Source: Gordius sp. MW1 (Eukaryota > Nematomorpha > Gordioida > Gordea > Gordiidae). Taken from it: a stretch of DNA of 64,000 nt. The position numbers and the translations under genes are program-made. The stretch spans positions 10,380,501 to 10,444,500 of the forward strand of contig OZ038530.1 in NCBI GenBank assembly GCA_964036665.1, written 5' to 3'. Positions 23,401 through 33,000 of this stretch are shown one piece after another. The notes under the pieces are model-generated. The model had not been told where the DNA came from and did no database searches. It worked only from the letters and a program-made list of their open reading frames with translations. Within the stretch, counting starts at the first letter, position 1; every line of letters begins with the position of its first letter.

Positions 23401-25300
23401 ACGATCATTCCCTTTTAAATGGTTTTATCGATTTAATTTGGCATAGTTTATGCTAAATTTTTAAATTTAATGTAAACAATTTATAGCATTTGGCCGAGCT
23501 ACCAACCAAAGTAAAACTAAATTTTATATTAGGAAGAGCGGGTTAAATAAGGGGTAAAAATTATATTTGCGGCATAATTTTGTATAACAATTTACAATTT
23601 AGTAATTATTGGGCCTTACGGAATTACAAAGTTGGAGAGCTTAGTCAGACAGCTTATGCTTGTTTAAGGATTTTTACTAACAAAAACTACTTTTGTCGCA
23701 TTATTTGGTCAATAATTTTAGTATTATAGGCGATGGGGTTTCTTACTAATTAAAACTACCAAGAAATCAATTTAATCAAAATAAATCCATTTCTTAAAGA
23801 AATTACCTTCACCATAGAATTTGTGAGAGAAGGAATGGTTTCATTAAATTTATGATTAATAACAGGTGATGAGGGCGATGGAGAACTTGTGGTAGCCCAA
23901 GAAGAATTTTCACCTTCGGTCAAGTCATCAAACCTAATGTAAGATGACTTCATGTTAGCGTTATCATCATTGATAGATATTAGGGTATTTGTGGTAGAAG
24001 CGCTATCTGTAATACTATAGCATAGAGAGCTTTGGGAATTAGTTAAACTATTTTCCTCTGAACTTTGCCCATTTAAACTTGAATGATTCCATAGTGAGTT
24101 TGGGGATGGATCTGATGGGCTTCCTAAGTTTTCCAATTCATAATTTATCTTTAAAGTTAACCTTCTATCAGTAACACCCAAAAAATCACCCTTGGGTTGT
24201 GAGGTGTTTTGTTGTTCATCCAAATTAAGGGATAAGTTTGCTGAAGGGCGACATTCGCCATGACATGTGTAATTGCAATCTAAGTTATTGCAAAATAATC
24301 AGTAGTAAAATTTAAGAAATTATAAATGTTTACTTGGGTTATAAAGATTGTTTAAAAAGGTTTTAGTTATAGTTGTTAAAAACCTCACTAAATCTAACAT
24401 ATTACATCATCCATCATTTATAAACACAATAGTGTGCACATAAAAAAAATCAATAAGAGAGTCTTACATAGTATGCCATTTATGGCTAATGACCTGAGAA
24501 TTTAGAGATTAGCACAAAAAAATCAATAATTTTTGAATGTGATAATCCTACACCAATCTCATTTACACAAATCCAAAATATTCATATGACAGCTTATATC
24601 CATTTTGCTTTATTTTAATGCATAGGTGTAGCCAGCATTGGTATTAGAGGGGGGGAATAATAATTCAGGGAGGGGCAAAATAAACATTTTTAAAATTTTA
24701 GCCAAAATTTTAAAAAATTTAAATTTAGATGCGGGCAAGCCCCTCCCAGGCCCCCCCCACCTTAGCTAAGCCCATGTTTTAATGCATCAAAATTAAAAAA
24801 ATAGTAATTTAATATAATTACAATTAAATTCCTATAAATAAGGTCTAATTTTTTTATTGTTAAATAAGATATGATTTGGAAAACTAAAAAATTTTAACAT
24901 TCTTTATTTAAAACAATGAATAATGGGAATGTTATATAAGCCAACCCTTTTTATACATAAGTAAGAAAACATGTACAAATGTTTTATTTAATAAAAAAAA
25001 TTAAAATTGAGAAAATTTTAAAACTAAAATATTTAATTTTAATTCCCTAAATATTGATATTTTATTACAAATACCTAAGCATTTATATACAACAGTTTGA
25101 ACTCCAAAAATTATTCCATCACATTTATCACACCAAGCTATGGATGTCACTTCATTAATATCAAATTTATGTGCATGATCAGATAAATGTTGAAATCCTT
25201 TAAGAGTTGCAAGTTCATATGAGTCATTAGAGAGGTAGTCATCATTATACAATGATTTAATATAGCGCAAAAATGGTGACTTAAAAATTCCTTGAATCAT
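20245..25300 (-). CDS. RASSF1/5-like Ras-association domain protein (six exons)
   Basis: Exons in transcript order: 25300-25075, 24279-23807, 23355-23126, 21683-21574, 21476-21343, 20421-20245. All junctions use GT-AG, phases agree, and the sum is 1350 nt (449 codons plus stop). Residues 44-85 form a C1-type zinc domain with spacing H-X12-C-X2-C-X13-C-X2-C-X4-H-X2-C. A Ser/Thr-rich linker (about 90-235) follows, then a Ras-association domain (about 240-390) with IGAYIKLGVNILRPIYV, ALDVVQAFLHKFDIVDN and IQFILKD. Residues 392-440 are a SARAH helix (WDSFSIPELYNFLQILKYEE). RASSF1/5 proteins bind Ras-family GTPases and pair with MST/Hippo kinases through SARAH. The final C1 cysteine expected at residue 93 is leucine. 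The start at 25300 is the first in-frame ATG of exon 1, and a further upstream exon cannot be excluded. A Ty3/Gypsy-type element lies 278 bp upstream. Confidence 0.88.
20589..20702. mobile_element. Small MITE in RASSF intron 5
   Basis: CATCCGGCGAAAATCCCAAA at the left is inverted at the right (TTTGGGATTTTCGCCAGATG). About 114 bp. Confidence 0.7.
20935..21245. repeat. CGATTTGGCTC repeat and ACGTTGTTTTGCC end, inverted copy
   Basis: Reverse-orientation relative of sequence at 76-365 plus the CGGCAAACGTTGTTTTGCCA motif seen at 1774. Lies in RASSF intron 5. Confidence 0.55.
21343..21476 (-). CDS. RASSF exon 5: end of Ras-association domain
   Basis: 134 nt, separated from exon 4 by a 97-nt intron. 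IQFILKDHAEAEIL corresponds to LSFVLKENDSGEVN just before the SARAH region of RASSF1. The segment before it (GGERLWGTHTFQHDNATDQP) is diverged. Donor GTAATT in phase 0. Confidence 0.82.
21574..21683 (-). CDS. RASSF exon 4: core of Ras-association domain
   Basis: 110 nt. ETTALDVVQAFLHKFDIVDN then KFELYHKR parallels the EVIEALLRKF-VVD-P-KFALF core of RASSF1. Acceptor TTAG, donor GTGAGC; phase 2 in, phase 1 out. Confidence 0.88.
22255..22695. other. RASSF intron 3: GGCGTAGCTAGG motif and AT-rich sequence
   Basis: A hAT-like GGCGTAGCTAGGGGGAGGG end at about 22264 without a clear partner. No exon-like frame found here. Confidence 0.35.
22696..22966. mobile_element. Mutator-type MITE, copy 3, 9-bp TSD AAAAATAGA
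   Basis: GGTGCCCTATCAACTCGCC at left, inverted GGCAAGTTGACGGGCCACC at right. Flanks 22687-22695 and 22967-22975 are identical (AAAAATAGA). Inserted in RASSF intron 3. Confidence 0.82.
23126..23355 (-). CDS. RASSF exon 3: start of Ras-association domain
   Basis: The acceptor is pyrimidine-rich and ends CACTAATGCACAG. 76 codons plus two bases, with IGAYIKLGVNILRPIYV (compare GFIKVQ-L-RPV in RASSF1) and FFIPCNTYTDIFV, the counterpart of the SFYLPKD strand. Donor GTAAGG in phase 2. Confidence 0.85.
23807..24279 (-). CDS. RASSF exon 2: second half of C1 and Ser-rich linker
   Basis: Acceptor ...ACTTAG at 24281-24280. Begins with DCNYTCHGECR, supplying C77, H82 and C85, very like the RASSF1/5 sequence ADCKFTCHYRC. 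A long Ser/Asn/Thr-rich linker follows. Donor GTAATT after ...MVK in phase 0. Confidence 0.85.
24621..24776. mobile_element. hAT-type MITE, 8-bp TSD TTTTAATG
   Basis: Left end CATAGGTGTAGCCAGC and right end TTAGCTAAGCCCATG are imperfect inverted repeats. Both flanks (24613-24620, 24777-24784) read TTTTAATG. Inserted in RASSF intron 1. Confidence 0.8.
25075..25300 (-). CDS. RASSF exon 1: first half of C1 zinc domain
   Basis: 75 codons plus one base. Contains H44, C57, C60 and C74. The donor follows TGCTTAG as GTATTT; the one-base overhang completes Asp76 with exon 2. The frame stays open for several codons upstream of the ATG, so an internal exon is an alternative reading. Confidence 0.8.
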
Positions 25301-25578
25301 TATAGGCAATTGGGATTTTAAGTACCATTAGTTAAAAATTATTTTATTTAAAAGTTAAAACCATGCGCCACATGATTTTCATCAGCTAGTTACATTTTGG
25401 CCATGGCTACACATACCATTTTTTTTAGTAAGCGCAACCTTTTTTTAAAATGGGTTTCTTATAATACGAACGCCTTCAGTAATATTTTGGTTTTCATGGC
25501 AAAAACAGGCATTTGTAAAACAGCATAGATGAAAAATGTAATAAACTTTTTAAGGGTGTATCTTTACATATTTATAAG

Positions 25579-25751
25579 TGTTGAGATTGGGAATCTTTAT
25601 TTACTAGAGAGAGGTTTCGAAGTGATACAAAAATAGAAAAGTGAGTAAAAACGTGTATATCCAAACTATAATACATACCAAATTAGATTGACAACACAAC
25701 GGTAAACAACATATCCCCTGAGGCACTTCGCGCTCCAATTACCTCTCTACA
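25579..25751 (-). repeat. 3' LTR of Ty3/Gypsy-type element
   Basis: 173 bp, TGTTGAGATTGGG...CTCTCTACA on the plus strand. The end of the polyprotein frame runs 13 bases into it. Confidence 0.93.
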
Positions 25752-28700
25752 GTTCCCCCCTTTTCACAGACAAAATCCTTAAGGAATGCTGGCGGTTTTC
25801 GACTACGCTGCGGGTATCTAGGCTCTTCTCTAGGCGTTCCTGACTGGTTTTGCATTTGTTCCCTTATAGCACTTGTTCCCGTTTCCCTTTCTGATGATAT
25901 CCTTTGTGGCCACCCGTTCTCTTGTCCCAGTGTGGTCCAGTCCAAGATTTTTCGTTCCCTTATTTGATCCACGTGTCGGTTTTGTTTTCTTCCATGTGCC
26001 CATACATCGTAGGACCGACTACCATGCTTGGCTTTTATCGTGCCTTCTACCCATTTGCTTGGACCCAGAAACATGCGCACCCAAACCAAGTCTCCTACGT
26101 TGAACGTCCGCGGGTTCCCGGTCTCTACCCATTGTTGTGGTACGGTTTCCCTCAAAACCTCCCATTCGGTTCGCATCCTTCTTTTCAGCATCATCTCTGC
26201 CGGGCTTTTATTGTTTGCGGGGTGTTTTGTAGATCTGTAGTTTTCCAAAAATCTACTCAGCCCTACTTCCGAATCGTTCCTAACGATGGCTTCTTTAATT
26301 AATCGTACGTATCTTTCTGCCAACCCGTTCGACGCCGGATGGTAAGGAGCTGTCCATCGTTGATTAATTCCCCTCGACTTGCAAAAGTTCTGTAACTCCT
26401 GCCCTTTGAATTGTGGGCCGTTATCTGATATTAACCAAGGTGGATTTCCAAATCTAGCGAACGTTTCGGCCAGTTTTTTTATAACGGTTGTCGCCGTGGT
26501 GTCTTCTAATTTAAACACCTCTACCCATTTCGAGCTATTGTCCACCATCACGAGGTATGACTTACCCTTGAGAGGACCCATGATATCGACATGTACTTGA
26601 ATCCATGGTTTATGGCTAGGTTGACACTCTATCAATGGTGCCCTCTTCGCCGCCGCAGCCGTGTAATTGCAACTCCGGCACCCTTTCGCTACGCTCAATA
26701 ATTCATCGTCAAGAGTCGGCCACCATATATACTGCCGCGCCACTTCTTGCATTCGCTTGATACCTACGTGGCCTCTATGTAGACTTTGGAGTACCACTCC
26801 TCGTAACTTCGCCGGAATTAATATTCGTCCCCCTTTGTAATATATTATGCTTTTGACTTCATGTAACTTTGGCAGATGTTTTTCGTAAGTGCGTCTTAGC
26901 CCACACGTGACCATTGTATTTTGTTTACCCCTAATCCACTCTTTTAATTGCCGCAGCCCCGGATCCTCCAAGGTGTGTTGTTTTACCACGTCCAATGATA
27001 TAAACGGATTCATCGAGTCCTCTGGTATTTCCTCGCTAACCTGATACGCGTGTTCGTTCGGATTTCTAGACAAAAAATCTGCCGCGTTTTCGGTTCCCTT
27101 GTTGTATTCGAACTTGGTCGTATAGCCTGATACCATGAGCGCCCACCTGGTTAGGCGTGGTGACCATTGTTCCTTGCCCCTTTTGCTCTGATCGAATATA
27201 TATATAAGCGGTCTATGATCCGTCATGATAGTAACGCTTCGTCCTTGTACATATTCGTTGAACTTTTTTAGTCCATACACCACCGCAAGGGCCTCTCGTT
27301 CGATCGTCGAATACCGGCTTTCGCTATCGTTTAATGCTCTTGACGCATAGGCCACCACTCTCCAATTCTCTCCTGGTGCTCGTTGCTGTAAGATGGCCCC
27401 TAACCCCGTACCCGAGGCGTCTACGACCAGGCCGGTCTCCCACTCTCCATTAAAGTACGCCAGAACGGGGGCTTCCGTAAGCGCGGACTTGATAGCTTCA
27501 AATGCTCCTTGCTGTTCTTCACCCCAGTGGTACATCACGTTCTTTTTCATGAGTTTCTGAATCGGGTGTATGATTTTGGCGTAGTCCTTAATGAACTTTG
27601 AAAAGTATGTTGTTAACCCAAGGAAGGACCTTATTTCGTTTTTGTTAGTTAAGTTTTTCCACTGCTTGACTAATTCGGCTTTATTGTCGTTGATTCGAAT
27701 CCCCTTGTTACTTATTACGTATCCCAGAAAGGTTACTTCCTTCGCCCACAAGATACTCTTGACAATGTTCGGCACGAACCCCCACTTTTGTAACGTTTCT
27801 AGTACCTTGAGTAACCTCTCGTTGTGAATTTCTTCCGTCTCCCCTGCAATTAAGATATCGTCGATGTAAACCGCAACCCCTTCCATGCCTCCTAATATTT
27901 GGTCCATTATCTTTTGAAAAATGGCAGCGGCACAATTTAAACCGAACGGCATCCGGTTAACTTTAAATAGGCCCTTGTGCGTCGAGATAGTCAATCGTTG
28001 GCTCGTCTCTGGCCCTAATTCGAGCTGTAGGTACGCTTTCGTAAGGTCCAGCTTCGTAAAATAGCACGCATTATCAAGTTTATTTAACAAGTCGTCGATT
28101 TTGGGTAACGGGTATAACAACCCTTGCGCGTATTTATTTATCGTAAAGCGGTAGTCTATACATAATCGCAGAGTTCCATCGCTTTTTTTCACGGGTACCA
28201 CTGGGCTGGCCCATCTTGAGAAATCGATTGGTTCAATCACCCCGTCCTTGACCCATTTATCCAGCTCTTCTTCTACTTCTTTCTTCCACGCCATCGGCAC
28301 CCTTCGTGCGGGGATAAATACGGGATCTATGCCCTCTTTTAACGGTACTTCCACCGTTATTCCCTTGACTGCTTTCGGGAATTCGTTTAGCTGACCGCCC
28401 CATTGTTTCATCACGTGCTGGATCGCGGACCTGGTATCCTTCGGTCTTTCTACGTAATTGACCGCGAACCGTTCCGCCGCAGCTCTAGAGTTCCAACGTA
28501 TTTGACGCCAGATTTCGGGTTCAAATTCTTTTATCCAATCGATCCCGCACAGCGGCGGCCCCGCTACGTCTGCTATTAATAACGACAGCTGTTTCCTCGT
28601 GTTACCCATTCGGACATCGGCTTGTACCTTGGCTACGATCTTTATTTCCTCGTGGCCATACGCGTACACTGTCGGGACGGGCTCCTTGTTGCGTGGGATC

Positions 28701-29395
28701 TCCTTCGCCCATCTTCGCGCCGGTATTATCGATACCGTGGCGCCGGTATCGAAGATGCATTGGAATAATTCGTTATTAATAAATATATCTATAGTTAACA
28801 CATCTAAAGCATGTTTTAACCTGGGAATTCGGACCGGCCCAAGCCACGCTTCTCGTCCCGCCACTACGCTCCACGCTTCTTCGGACCCGTCTTGCAAAGT
28901 GCTTAGCCCCCCGTTTATCGTCTCGGCCGTTAACGCTAGCTCGCGTAGGCGGTCCCATTTGATGTCATTTTCTGCCAACAGTCTCGCCTGTAAGTTTCTA
29001 TCGCGCAATCCTATAATGAATTGGTCGACGATTCTGTTCTGCAATTCTTCGTTTCCGAAGTTGCAGCTGTTAGCTCCTGCCTTGAGTCTATTAGCATACG
29101 TGTCTATCGACTCTCCCTGGTTTTGTCGGACCTTTGAAAATTCATATCTCTTTGCCCTCGCGCATGAATTCCTTTGGAATAATTTTTTTAATCGATTTTT
29201 AGCTTCCTCGTATGTAATCCCTGTCAACTCTTGAGGTCTATAATCCTCTAGTATTAATTGGAATGCCTCCTCATCAAGGCTGGTTAATAATAGAGCTGCT
29301 TTTTGTTCATCTGTATCCGTCTTATTGCTCCTTAGGAACAGCTCGAATTGCGTTATAAAAGCGTCGATGTTAGCCGTTGTTTTATATTTCTGCAT
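25739..29395 (-). CDS. Gag-Pol polyprotein, Ty3/Gypsy type, single frame
   Basis: 1218 residues. In order: a gag-like helical region (about 1-165), an aspartic protease with DTGA at 216-219, reverse transcriptase with YIDD at 510-513, RNase H with VVDASG near 657, and integrase with a zinc region H873, H876, C906, C909 and catalytic D937, D991, E1027 (DD35E spacing). The order protease-RT-RNaseH-integrase defines Ty3/Gypsy. The ATG is 33 nt inside the 5' LTR, so almost no leader exists. No CCHC zinc knuckle is visible between gag and protease, where only about 45 residues lie. Gag and Pol share one frame with no shift or stop. Several long antisense frames here are shadows. Confidence 0.95.
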   Translation of the reverse strand: MQKYKTTANIDAFITQFELFLRSNKTDTDEQKAALLLTSLDEEAFQLILEDYRPQELTGITYEEAKNRLKKLFQRNSCARAKRYEFSKVRQNQGESIDTYANRLKAGANSCNFGNEELQNRIVDQFIIGLRDRNLQARLLAENDIKWDRLRELALTAETINGGLSTLQDGSEEAWSVVAGREAWLGPVRIPRLKHALDVLTIDIFINNELFQCIFDTGATVSIIPARRWAKEIPRNKEPVPTVYAYGHEEIKIVAKVQADVRMGNTRKQLSLLIADVAGPPLCGIDWIKEFEPEIWRQIRWNSRAAAERFAVNYVERPKDTRSAIQHVMKQWGGQLNEFPKAVKGITVEVPLKEGIDPVFIPARRVPMAWKKEVEEELDKWVKDGVIEPIDFSRWASPVVPVKKSDGTLRLCIDYRFTINKYAQGLLYPLPKIDDLLNKLDNACYFTKLDLTKAYLQLELGPETSQRLTISTHKGLFKVNRMPFGLNCAAAIFQKIMDQILGGMEGVAVYIDDILIAGETEEIHNERLLKVLETLQKWGFVPNIVKSILWAKEVTFLGYVISNKGIRINDNKAELVKQWKNLTNKNEIRSFLGLTTYFSKFIKDYAKIIHPIQKLMKKNVMYHWGEEQQGAFEAIKSALTEAPVLAYFNGEWETGLVVDASGTGLGAILQQRAPGENWRVVAYASRALNDSESRYSTIEREALAVVYGLKKFNEYVQGRSVTIMTDHRPLIYIFDQSKRGKEQWSPRLTRWALMVSGYTTKFEYNKGTENAADFLSRNPNEHAYQVSEEIPEDSMNPFISLDVVKQHTLEDPGLRQLKEWIRGKQNTMVTCGLRRTYEKHLPKLHEVKSIIYYKGGRILIPAKLRGVVLQSLHRGHVGIKRMQEVARQYIWWPTLDDELLSVAKGCRSCNYTAAAAKRAPLIECQPSHKPWIQVHVDIMGPLKGKSYLVMVDNSSKWVEVFKLEDTTATTVIKKLAETFARFGNPPWLISDNGPQFKGQELQNFCKSRGINQRWTAPYHPASNGLAERYVRLIKEAIVRNDSEVGLSRFLENYRSTKHPANNKSPAEMMLKRRMRTEWEVLRETVPQQWVETGNPRTFNVGDLVWVRMFLGPSKWVEGTIKAKHGSRSYDVWAHGRKQNRHVDQIRERKILDWTTLGQENGWPQRISSERETGTSAIREQMQNQSGTPREEPRYPQRSRKPPAFLKDFVCEKGGTVER
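25752..25766 (-). promoter_or_regulatory. Polypurine tract of Ty3/Gypsy-type element
   Basis: Minus strand GAAAAGGGGGGAAC directly abuts the 3' LTR. Confidence 0.8.
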
Positions 29396-29405
29396 TACCG
29401 CGTAG

Positions 29406-29426
29406 GTTCCACGACTCGCAGCGCCA
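29406..29426 (-). promoter_or_regulatory. Primer-binding site of Ty3/Gypsy-type element
   Basis: Two bases inside the 5' LTR, the minus strand reads TGGCGCTGCGAGTCGTGGAA, beginning with the TGG expected for pairing with a tRNA 3' CCA end. The primer tRNA is not assigned. Confidence 0.7.
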
Positions 29427-29428
29427 AC

Positions 29429-29610
29429 TGTTGAGATTGGGAATCTTTATTTACTAGAGAGAGGTTTCGAAGTGATACAAAAATAGAAAAGTGAGTAAAA
29501 ACGTGTATATCCAAACTATAATACATACCAATTAACGATAATTAGATTGACAACACAACGGTAAACAACATATCCCCTGAGGCACTTCGCGCTCCAATTA
29601 CCTCTCTACA
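29429..29610 (-). repeat. 5' LTR of Ty3/Gypsy-type element
   Basis: 182 bp; differs from the other LTR by a 9-bp insertion (ATTAACGAT-like) after ACATACCA, probably a small local duplication. Confidence 0.93.
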
Positions 29611-30540
29611 ATAAGTATCATACTATTTATGAGATGATACGTTATTTAGGTACACAAGTGTCTTAATATAAGAATTCATGTTATTGTTTTATGTAGAGTA
29701 CTCTTTTGCCAAATTCATCAGTTCAAATTAATTTACAGTGGATAAAAATATATTATGAGGCATTAAAGAAATCTAAAAGTTCTTTTTAAATGACTTTTTA
29801 TTTTTTAGTCATATTAGAAGTAACACACAAATGACAATTGTTTATAAAATTATATCTAAGCACTTATTTAATTTTATTGACAAAGTTAGAAACTTCACAT
29901 AGTCAATATCTGTTCCTCAATTATATTCATGCATCAATAAAAGACTTTAATAAACAATTTAGTATAAAATACCAAACATTGCACTGCAAATCATTATATA
30001 ATATTAAAACCACATTCGTAATTGAAAATTTAAAGACAGGCGGGATAGATTTTTGCACTTCAATAGTGTTGAAGGAAGGAACGAAAAGCAGATACCAAAA
30101 TTTATTAATGGTGAACTTTGTTTTAGATATGGTATTTAATATATTCAAAATAGCTTTAATTGCCTGTAGAGGGCTTAAGCATTTGACTGTACGAACCAAT
30201 TGCTCCCTAATCATATTGATGAAGCTGGTTAGAACAAAATAAAATGTGCTTTTAAGTATTAATAGGTCATATTTCTAAGAGTTGATTATTACTACATTGT
30301 AATATCATCTATCTTAAAAAATAGCTAATATTTAAACAAACAGAAAAGAATCTAGATGAATTTTCACGAGATATTTTTAACACCAATTTAGGTCCCTAAC
30401 TCGCTGCATTGAAAATTTACTTCCAGTTTCGTCATTCCTGCCTATTAATACGACGACAATTGGCTCTTTTGTTCGGTCAATATTGTTTTCGGCATTTTTT
30501 TATAAATTTCTCTTACGTATAAATGTTAAATTTAAAAACT
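29611..30540. other. Upstream flank of RASSF / LTR element, no gene called
   Basis: Open frames overlap here on both strands (29838-30242 +, 29927-30214 -). Neither shows a domain, a convincing start or a splice context, so no gene is called. Confidence 0.3.
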
Positions 30541-30645
30541 TATGTAAGTCTCGACTAATCTCGCTTCCGGTGCATGGATAATCTCGTTTTGTCTCGGGTT
30601 AAAAATCTCGCTTGTCACGTCTCATTTCTCGACTTGTCTCGACCT
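30541..30645. repeat. CTCG/TCTCG-rich repeat end
   Basis: Cluster of TCTCG and GTCTCG words. Related clusters in opposite orientation are at 33530-33605 and 35255-35345, and one more in this orientation at 38087. The arrangement resembles subterminal repeats of DNA transposons, but element limits could not be set. Confidence 0.4.
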
Positions 30646-32852
30646 TTGAAATATTAAAATAATAAATAAATTTCCCCCAATTAATAAAAAATCGAAATGA
30701 CATCATTTTTTATTTAAAAGCTTTAAATTTAAACCACAAACTTGATATGCAACATGTCATTAATATAGCTTTATTATTTTACTTGACTATTTAAACATAT
30801 TCACCAATTATTAAATATTATAGTTTCTAAAAGGTCTAATTCTATTTTCTACAAAAGCAAATTATTACATTTGTATTAAAATTACCGCGCCTTATAAATA
30901 TAAATTAACTTATCTATTTATAAGGCACCTATTAAACTTGGTTACATATGAGCTATGGGACCCTAAATTAAGACTCGCTAAAACCCAAGGTAATGCCTTT
31001 GGTTGAAAAATTTAAGGCATGATTGTAAATCTTATAAAATAATCATCGTAAACAATAGTCTAAATATATATTCTACGATAGGAACATAAGATTTTTGATG
31101 TTTCAGTAGATTGCACGTTTGTAATTAACAAAATACTATTACAGAGTGAGGCATCAAATCTATTTTGAAATATTTGCTTAAATTTTTTTTACTATTTTCG
31201 CCATAAAAAAATAATTTACAGAGCTTATGGTTGTATAAATTGCAAAAATGCCACATTTAAAGAAAATTTGAATTACCTGCCAACCCCACATATGATTGTG
31301 AATGTATAGAAGTTGGCAAAACAAATGTCATAATGTGATATATATTTCCATATTTTTAAAGGTGGACCATTTTATCATGGTCAATTGTAAAAGTTAAAGA
31401 TGCCTTTGAAAACAATCGTTGAACAGGAATAGCGCAGAAAGACAAAAAAAAATTAAGCAGATTTGGACAATTATTTTAATTAAATTAAACACCCGTTCAA
31501 AATATTATCCATTAGTCCACTTAGGTGCGTAAATATTTAACATTAAATTTTTGCCACATGTTTTTCTAATGTGAATATAAATACACAACTAAATTTTGCA
31601 TAGGGACATGGCTGCTAGCTGTTGATTATTACAACAAACATCCTAAGTAATCGAGTTTATGGCATTAAAATTTGATTCAGTAATTTAAAGGACGCTAAAA
31701 AGAATAAGAATGATGTTGAAATTTAATCAACCTGACTTTAGAATCTGTATAACCGTTTCTTTTAGTTTGGGTCATTATATCTTAATTCTTGTTTAGACTC
31801 CTGTCAAACTTCATGATGTCCAGCAGTGTGGAGGCTTTTTGATGCTGTAGACGATCTTTTAGCATTTCATCTAAATCAAAGTTCTAATGTCCTTGTTCCT
31901 TCAAAAAAATTTAAGGATCAATACAAGTGAACCTTGTCGCTTGGCGATTAGTATAGTTTTGCAATCCTATCCATAATTTTACAAATACGCCTTCCATTTC
32001 TATAGGTCACGACATGATCTCGCTTATGAGAAAACATGTGTTAACTATTGATATGTTCTATGTTTACCATACTTATGAATGTTGTATCCCTTCTTTGTTC
32101 TTTAAGCCATGCATATACCGTTCATAGCCGTGACGAGCTTTTCTACGCAGCCGTCGAGGTCTGAAGTAACTTTACCACTTATATTATTCATTGTATATCC
32201 TTTTCCAGAAAGTATTTGAAACTGAATTTATGGTATTATAAAACCAATTCGCAGAGCATTATCAGATTTAACCGTTAGAAGGTCTTCTTTTGCAATCTTT
32301 ACCCACAACAACCTGTTTAAACATCGTTAAACTTCCACCACCTTTACCTTCAACGATTCGCTAAGCATAATCCTTACTCCGTTTATGCGATAGGGTGACG
32401 AATTGTAGAATAGCTTGTACCGATTTTGGTTCTATTCTACCTCCTCTCTCATACTTAGGCGACGTGTATCCTTTTTTAGTATTTGTTATAACCTCAATGC
32501 TCTTTTTCATCAACGTGCCAGTCCAGCATTCTATTCGCATCATATTTACAACTCAGTTTTTTTATCGCTGTTGTTGCGAATCAGACGGTAACCTTAGTGT
32601 TGTTGCATTTCATGAACGGAAAATGGATTGTGCGTAGTTTATGGCACCCTAGCTGTAAGTTGTATATTTCTATTGCAAATTGTCTCTATTTTGGAGTGGG
32701 TTTTTATAGCCGAATTTCTCCCTAACATCAACATCCACAATTTGCACTCGGACAAGGGGCCGCCGTTGGTAGTATTTGTAAAATAAGAATACCATCCATT
32801 GCATATATTGCTAACAATTTGATTGAGGAGCTATTTTTAGGTTACATCAAAT
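30646..32852. other. AT-rich, possible decayed transposon at 31.7-32.8 kb
   Basis: Less AT-rich sequence with short frames on both strands (32361-32543 -, 32395-32637 +). No family recognised and no intact frame. Confidence 0.3.
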
Positions 32853-32991
32853 GGTGGTTCGTCAACTTGCCGAAAACCATCTCGCCGAATTTAATGTCCA
32901 CTGGTTAAAAATGGTCCCCTGGGGGACGATTTTAAATTAGGAGACCTTTTTTAACCAGGGGACATTAAATTCGGCGTGTTGATAGGGCAGC
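32853..32991. mobile_element. Mutator-type MITE, copy 4, 9-bp TSD ACATCAAA(T/C)
   Basis: GGTGGTTCGTCAACTTGCCG at left, inverted CGGCGTGTTGATAGGGCAGC at right. Flanks ACATCAAAT and ACATCAAAC differ only in the last base. Confidence 0.75.
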
Positions 32992-33000
32992 ACATCAAAC

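Larger units (their letters stand above)
25579..29610 (-). mobile_element. Young, full-length Ty3/Gypsy-type LTR retrotransposon
   Basis: LTRs at 25579-25751 (173 bp) and 29429-29610 (182 bp) are identical by eye apart from one 9-bp insertion or deletion. Both start TG and end CA. Flanks 25574-25578 and 29611-29615 are both ATAAG, a 5-bp target duplication. A primer-binding site, polypurine tract and one intact gag-pol frame are present. Near-identical LTRs and the intact frame indicate a recent insertion. It lies upstream of the RASSF gene in the same orientation. Confidence 0.95.

Noticed and set aside
23756-24223. A free-standing 155-codon gene starting near 24223
   Set aside because: The frame extends upstream to a splice acceptor, supplies the second half of a C1 domain and ends at a donor; it is RASSF exon 2.
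25873-29234. Several open frames on the plus strand (up to 211 codons) across the Ty3/Gypsy-type element
   Set aside because: They lie antisense to the intact 1218-codon gag-pol frame and show no domain; they are shadows of the coding bias of the true frame.
29838-30242. Open frames on both strands upstream of the LTR element as an extra RASSF exon or gene
   Set aside because: No similarity to RASSF N-terminal regions and no plausible splice sites in phase; AT-rich by-product.
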